A stretch of 64,000 bases of DNA from Spirosoma pollinicola. GTDB taxonomy: Bacteria > Bacteroidota > Bacteroidia > Cytophagales > Spirosomataceae. The DNA lies in assembly GCF_002831565.1 (NCBI RefSeq), contig NZ_CP025096.1:7865014-7929013 (forward strand), written 5' to 3'. A program made the translations under genes and the position numbers. The notes below the pieces were generated by a model. The model was not told the origin of the DNA, made no database searches, and saw only the letters and a list, made by a program, of their open reading frames with translations. How positions within the stretch are numbered: the first letter of the stretch is position 1; the number at the start of each line of letters is the position of its first letter. This document shows positions 61,505 through 64,000 of this stretch, in pieces.

Positions 61505-63814
61505 ATGCCTGCTACTCAGAATCAATCGGCTCCGGCCCTGTTGCAACGTGTTCTGTCTGCGTCGCAGAACGGGGTGTTAGTATACCACGCGGTGCGCGAC
61601 GATGAGGGAATAATTGTCGACCTGCGGGTAGCCATGCTCAACGCCGTGGCGGAGCGTGATTCGGGTAAACCTGCTATCGACATGCTGGGCCAATTGTACA
61701 GCCGCCTGTTCCCGAGTGTAGCCCAGGCGGAATTGTTCGACCGCTATCGGCGGGTCATGGAAACGGGGGAAGCGGCCCGATTTGAACTTTATTACAAACT
61801 CTCCACGAAAACGACCGCCGACTGGTTCGACATTTCAGTGATGCCGTTGCAGGACAGCATTGTGGTTTCTTACAACAATAGTACCAAGGCCAAAATGGAT
61901 GACGATGCCGCCCGGCAGGCCAGCGCACTCCAGCAGGCCTTTAATTCATCCCTCAGTGGGTTCACCGTGTATGAGGCTCTGTATGATGCGGACGGCCGGA
62001 TCGATGATTTTCGCTTTGTGATGATCAACGACGCCGGGCTGCGTATGAGCGGCTTCACGCATGAGCAGCTAATCGGTAAAACCGTCTGGGAAATTTATCC
62101 GGCTACGGGCATCAACGGGTTATTTGACCAATATGTGCAGGTATGCCAGACCGGCGAACCCCTGTTGGGCGAGACGTATTACCCGGAATATGACCTCTGG
62201 CGGGCCTACACCTTAGTACGGGTAGCCGGAGGGGTAATGATTAACTATACCGATATTACGCCCCAAAAAAAGCAGGAAGAAATCATTAGCCGACAGGCTC
62301 AAATGCTGCATGGCATTCTGGAATCGGTGTCGGCGGGCATTATTGTCCTGAAACCCGTTTGGAGTTCATTACGGTCTGACAGTCAAATTATTAATTTCAG
62401 CTTTGTGCTGGTTAATTCGGCATTTCAGGCTGCTTTTTCCCTGGGTACTACCGATGTCGCCGGGCAGCTGCTGACCCACCTGCTGCCCCGGTCTCAGGAG
62501 TCGGGCCTGCTGAGTCGCTGCATGATGGCGGCTGAGATGAACCACGCCCACCAGTTTGAGATGCCCAACCGAACGGATGGATCCACCCGCTGGTATCTGG
62601 TGACCATTACCACGCAAGGCGACCAGCTTATCCTATTGCTGACCGACGTTACGGACTCCCGCCAGCTTCAGGTGACTCATCACTTTCAGTCCGAACTGGC
62701 CTTGCGCCAGAGTGAGCAGCGATACCGGTCGATGGTCGAAAACATCAATGAAGTCGTTTATCAAACTGACTGCGAACGCAAACTGATCTACCTAAATCCC
62801 TACTGGACGACCCTGACCGGCTACACCATCGAGGAGTCGATTGGCCAAATAGGGGATAATTTTTACGGCCCCCAGACAGACCAGCTTCAAACCCGTCAAA
62901 CCTTTGAGGACCTCATGGCGCAACGCATCACTTCGGCAAGGCTGGAGGTGAGAATTCAGCATAAAGACGGTAGCCACCGCTGGGCCGATCTCTACATGCA
63001 GGTACAGGTTGACGCGGCTGGCCAGCCCACAGGCCTAGCGGGTCTGATTGCCGATATCACCGACCGCAAAAACCGCGAGCTGATGCTCCAGCAATCGCTA
63101 GAGAAGGAAAAGGCGCTTAACCAGCTCAAATCGCAGTTTGTGACTACAGCCTCCCACGAGTTTCGCACCCCGCTGACTACTATCCAGTCCAGCGTCGAGT
63201 TGATCAAACTCTACATGGATATTCCCGGCGAAAAGGTCCTGCCTACCATTCATCGGCACCTGAATGTGATCGAAAAGGAGATCAGTCACTTCAGCAGTTT
63301 GCTTTCGGATGTGCTTACCTACGGCAGGATCGAAGCGGGTAAAATGCCTTTTAATCCCGAGCCAACCGATCTGCCCACCCTGATCGATGAACTGCTGACG
63401 ACCCATTTCAGCCACCGGTCGGATGGGCGAAGCGTGAAGGTGTTACTCACTGGCAAATCCCATCTGCTCCAGGTCGACCCCAAACTGCTGGGCCATGTAC
63501 TGATCAATCTGCTCACTAACGCCTTCAAGTTCTCGAAAACCAACCCCATGCTCAACGTGGTGTTTGCGCCTGACCGGGTGCAGGTGATGGTGATCGACAA
63601 GGGCATCGGTATTCCAGCCGACGAGCAGGCCAACCTGTTCAGCACGTTTTTCCGGGCACGCAACGCCAGTAACATTCAGGGGACGGGGATGGGGCTGGTA
63701 ATTGCCCGCGAGTTCGTGCGTCAACACGAAGGCGATATTACGGTACAGAGTGAGGAAAATGCAGGGACTACCTTCACCATCGCCCTGCCCGCTACTCGGC
63801 CTGGGGCAGTGTAG
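61505..63814 (+). CDS. Multi-PAS sensor histidine kinase, paralogue
   Basis: The product has 769 residues. It starts NQSAPALLQRVLSASQNGVL, like the kinase at 55400 (NPSGPALLQRFLTTLPNGVL), and the first two PAS domains match closely (INDAGLRMSGFTHEQLIGKT with WEIYPATGINGLF). A third PAS with MVENINEVVYQTDCERKLIY and a PAC-like ARLEVRIQHKDGSHRWADLY differs. HisKA is VTTASHEFRTPLTTIQSSVE (His551), then HATPase with LLTNAFKFSKTN, VIDKGIGIP and GTGMGLVIAREFV. It is cytosolic. The two kinases are a diverged pair flanking bphP; the signal is unknown. Confidence 0.9.
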   Translation: MPATQNQSAPALLQRVLSASQNGVLVYHAVRDDEGIIVDLRVAMLNAVAERDSGKPAIDMLGQLYSRLFPSVAQAELFDRYRRVMETGEAARFELYYKLSTKTTADWFDISVMPLQDSIVVSYNNSTKAKMDDDAARQASALQQAFNSSLSGFTVYEALYDADGRIDDFRFVMINDAGLRMSGFTHEQLIGKTVWEIYPATGINGLFDQYVQVCQTGEPLLGETYYPEYDLWRAYTLVRVAGGVMINYTDITPQKKQEEIISRQAQMLHGILESVSAGIIVLKPVWSSLRSDSQIINFSFVLVNSAFQAAFSLGTTDVAGQLLTHLLPRSQESGLLSRCMMAAEMNHAHQFEMPNRTDGSTRWYLVTITTQGDQLILLLTDVTDSRQLQVTHHFQSELALRQSEQRYRSMVENINEVVYQTDCERKLIYLNPYWTTLTGYTIEESIGQIGDNFYGPQTDQLQTRQTFEDLMAQRITSARLEVRIQHKDGSHRWADLYMQVQVDAAGQPTGLAGLIADITDRKNRELMLQQSLEKEKALNQLKSQFVTTASHEFRTPLTTIQSSVELIKLYMDIPGEKVLPTIHRHLNVIEKEISHFSSLLSDVLTYGRIEAGKMPFNPEPTDLPTLIDELLTTHFSHRSDGRSVKVLLTGKSHLLQVDPKLLGHVLINLLTNAFKFSKTNPMLNVVFAPDRVQVMVIDKGIGIPADEQANLFSTFFRARNASNIQGTGMGLVIAREFVRQHEGDITVQSEENAGTTFTIALPATRPGAV

Positions 63815-63827
63815 CGGGCAGGGTTTT
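63783..63827 (+). terminator. Rho-independent terminator overlapping the stop codon
   Basis: CCCTGCCCGCTAC (63783-63795) pairs with GTAGCGGGCAGGG (63811-63823), followed by TTTT. The left arm lies in the last codons and the TAG stop is inside the right arm. Confidence 0.85.
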
Positions 63828-63923
63828 ATTAGTAACTGGAACGCCCGGCGGCCCGGAAAGAATTATGCAAAGTAGATTGCCGCCCGGCATTTTGGGTCTA
63901 TGGAAAGCATAAAAAAGCCTGGG

Positions 63924-63971
63924 GTGAATTAGGTTAAGCGGCCGTTCCAATGGCCGCTTAACCTAATTCAC
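63924..63971. terminator. Perfect 20-bp hairpin
   Basis: GTGAATTAGGTTAAGCGGCC (63924-63943) pairs exactly with 63952-63971 across GTTCCAAT. There is no U-tract. It may stop transcripts from either side, as suggested for the hairpin at 566-622. Confidence 0.6.
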
Positions 63972-64000
63972 TCTACCGTCTGGACACAATCAGTCATACT

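Noticed and set aside
63840..63896. GC-rich CCCGGC-type sequence as a third copy of the 31-bp insertion
   Set aside because: Only short GC words match; order and spacing differ.

Overview
The window looks like chromosome from a Cytophagales bacterium close to Spirosoma (Bacteroidota). The evidence is the kinds of protein present, the TAnnTTTG-like -7 boxes, the abundance of PAS and HisKA_2 kinases, and moderate GC. No tRNA, rRNA or CRISPR array was seen. Names rest on motifs read by eye; no database search was possible.

Layout. (1) 1-6.8 kb, chromosome-like: a cut-off GntR regulator, an AI-2E permease, a general-stress cluster (YtxH, two DUF2382 proteins, BrkB/YihY) and a truncated exported protein that ends at an IS3-family element (6.77-8.32 kb). 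(2) 8.3-29.4 kb, a plasmid-like or integrated accessory element: ParA plus a partition/DNA-binding protein, a UvrD-like helicase, an ArdC antirestriction gene carrying an in-frame TGA, an R2K ATP-grasp protein, many small unknown genes, and a PRTRC operon (E, C, F, B, ThiF). The PRTRC operon has the parts of a ubiquitin-like conjugation system: a Ub-like protein ending in Gly, an E2-like protein and an E1-like protein. The element is built from repeating modules of gene(s), hairpin terminator, CACTACAC-type box, AAGGGGAA box and a -7-like box. The last two boxes lie 61-63 nt apart in seven of eight cases. It also carries a 20-bp palindrome three times and a 31-bp GC-rich hairpin insertion that breaks two genes. 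Several genes are decaying. The right side ends near an IS4/IS701-like element with a broken transposase (29.4-30.5 kb).

(3) 30.7-45 kb, mixed accessory genes: HAD phosphatase, PchB-like chorismate mutase, a possible group II intron scrap, a PIN toxin-antitoxin pair, a polyol dehydrogenase plus MFS sugar permease operon with paired inverted operator-like sites, a lone response regulator, lipoproteins, an IS3 fragment, an intact IS1 with 8-bp target duplication, and two inverted copies of an alpha/beta hydrolase gene, one truncated. (4) 45-55 kb, signalling: two tandem TPR-histidine kinases that share a 201-bp identical block. The first is followed by a decayed receiver remnant. The second overlaps a receiver-AAA+-Fis (NtrC-like) regulator that is split by a T8 homopolymer. 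After these come a response regulator and a Tn3-family remnant (resolvase, res-like repeats, tnpA stub fused to another transposase tail). (5) 55-64 kb, a red-light operon on the minus strand (bacteriophytochrome, response regulator, heme oxygenase, multi-PAS kinase) and a related multi-PAS kinase on the plus strand.

How the genes fit together: the partition, helicase, ArdC and PRTRC genes form the backbone of a mobile replicon, and its shared promoter-like modules suggest control by one regulator. The light operon makes its own chromophore (heme oxygenase gives biliverdin), senses with BphP and signals through the receiver and kinase. The duplicated TPR kinases and the NtrC-like regulator look like a phosphorelay onto sigma-54 promoters.
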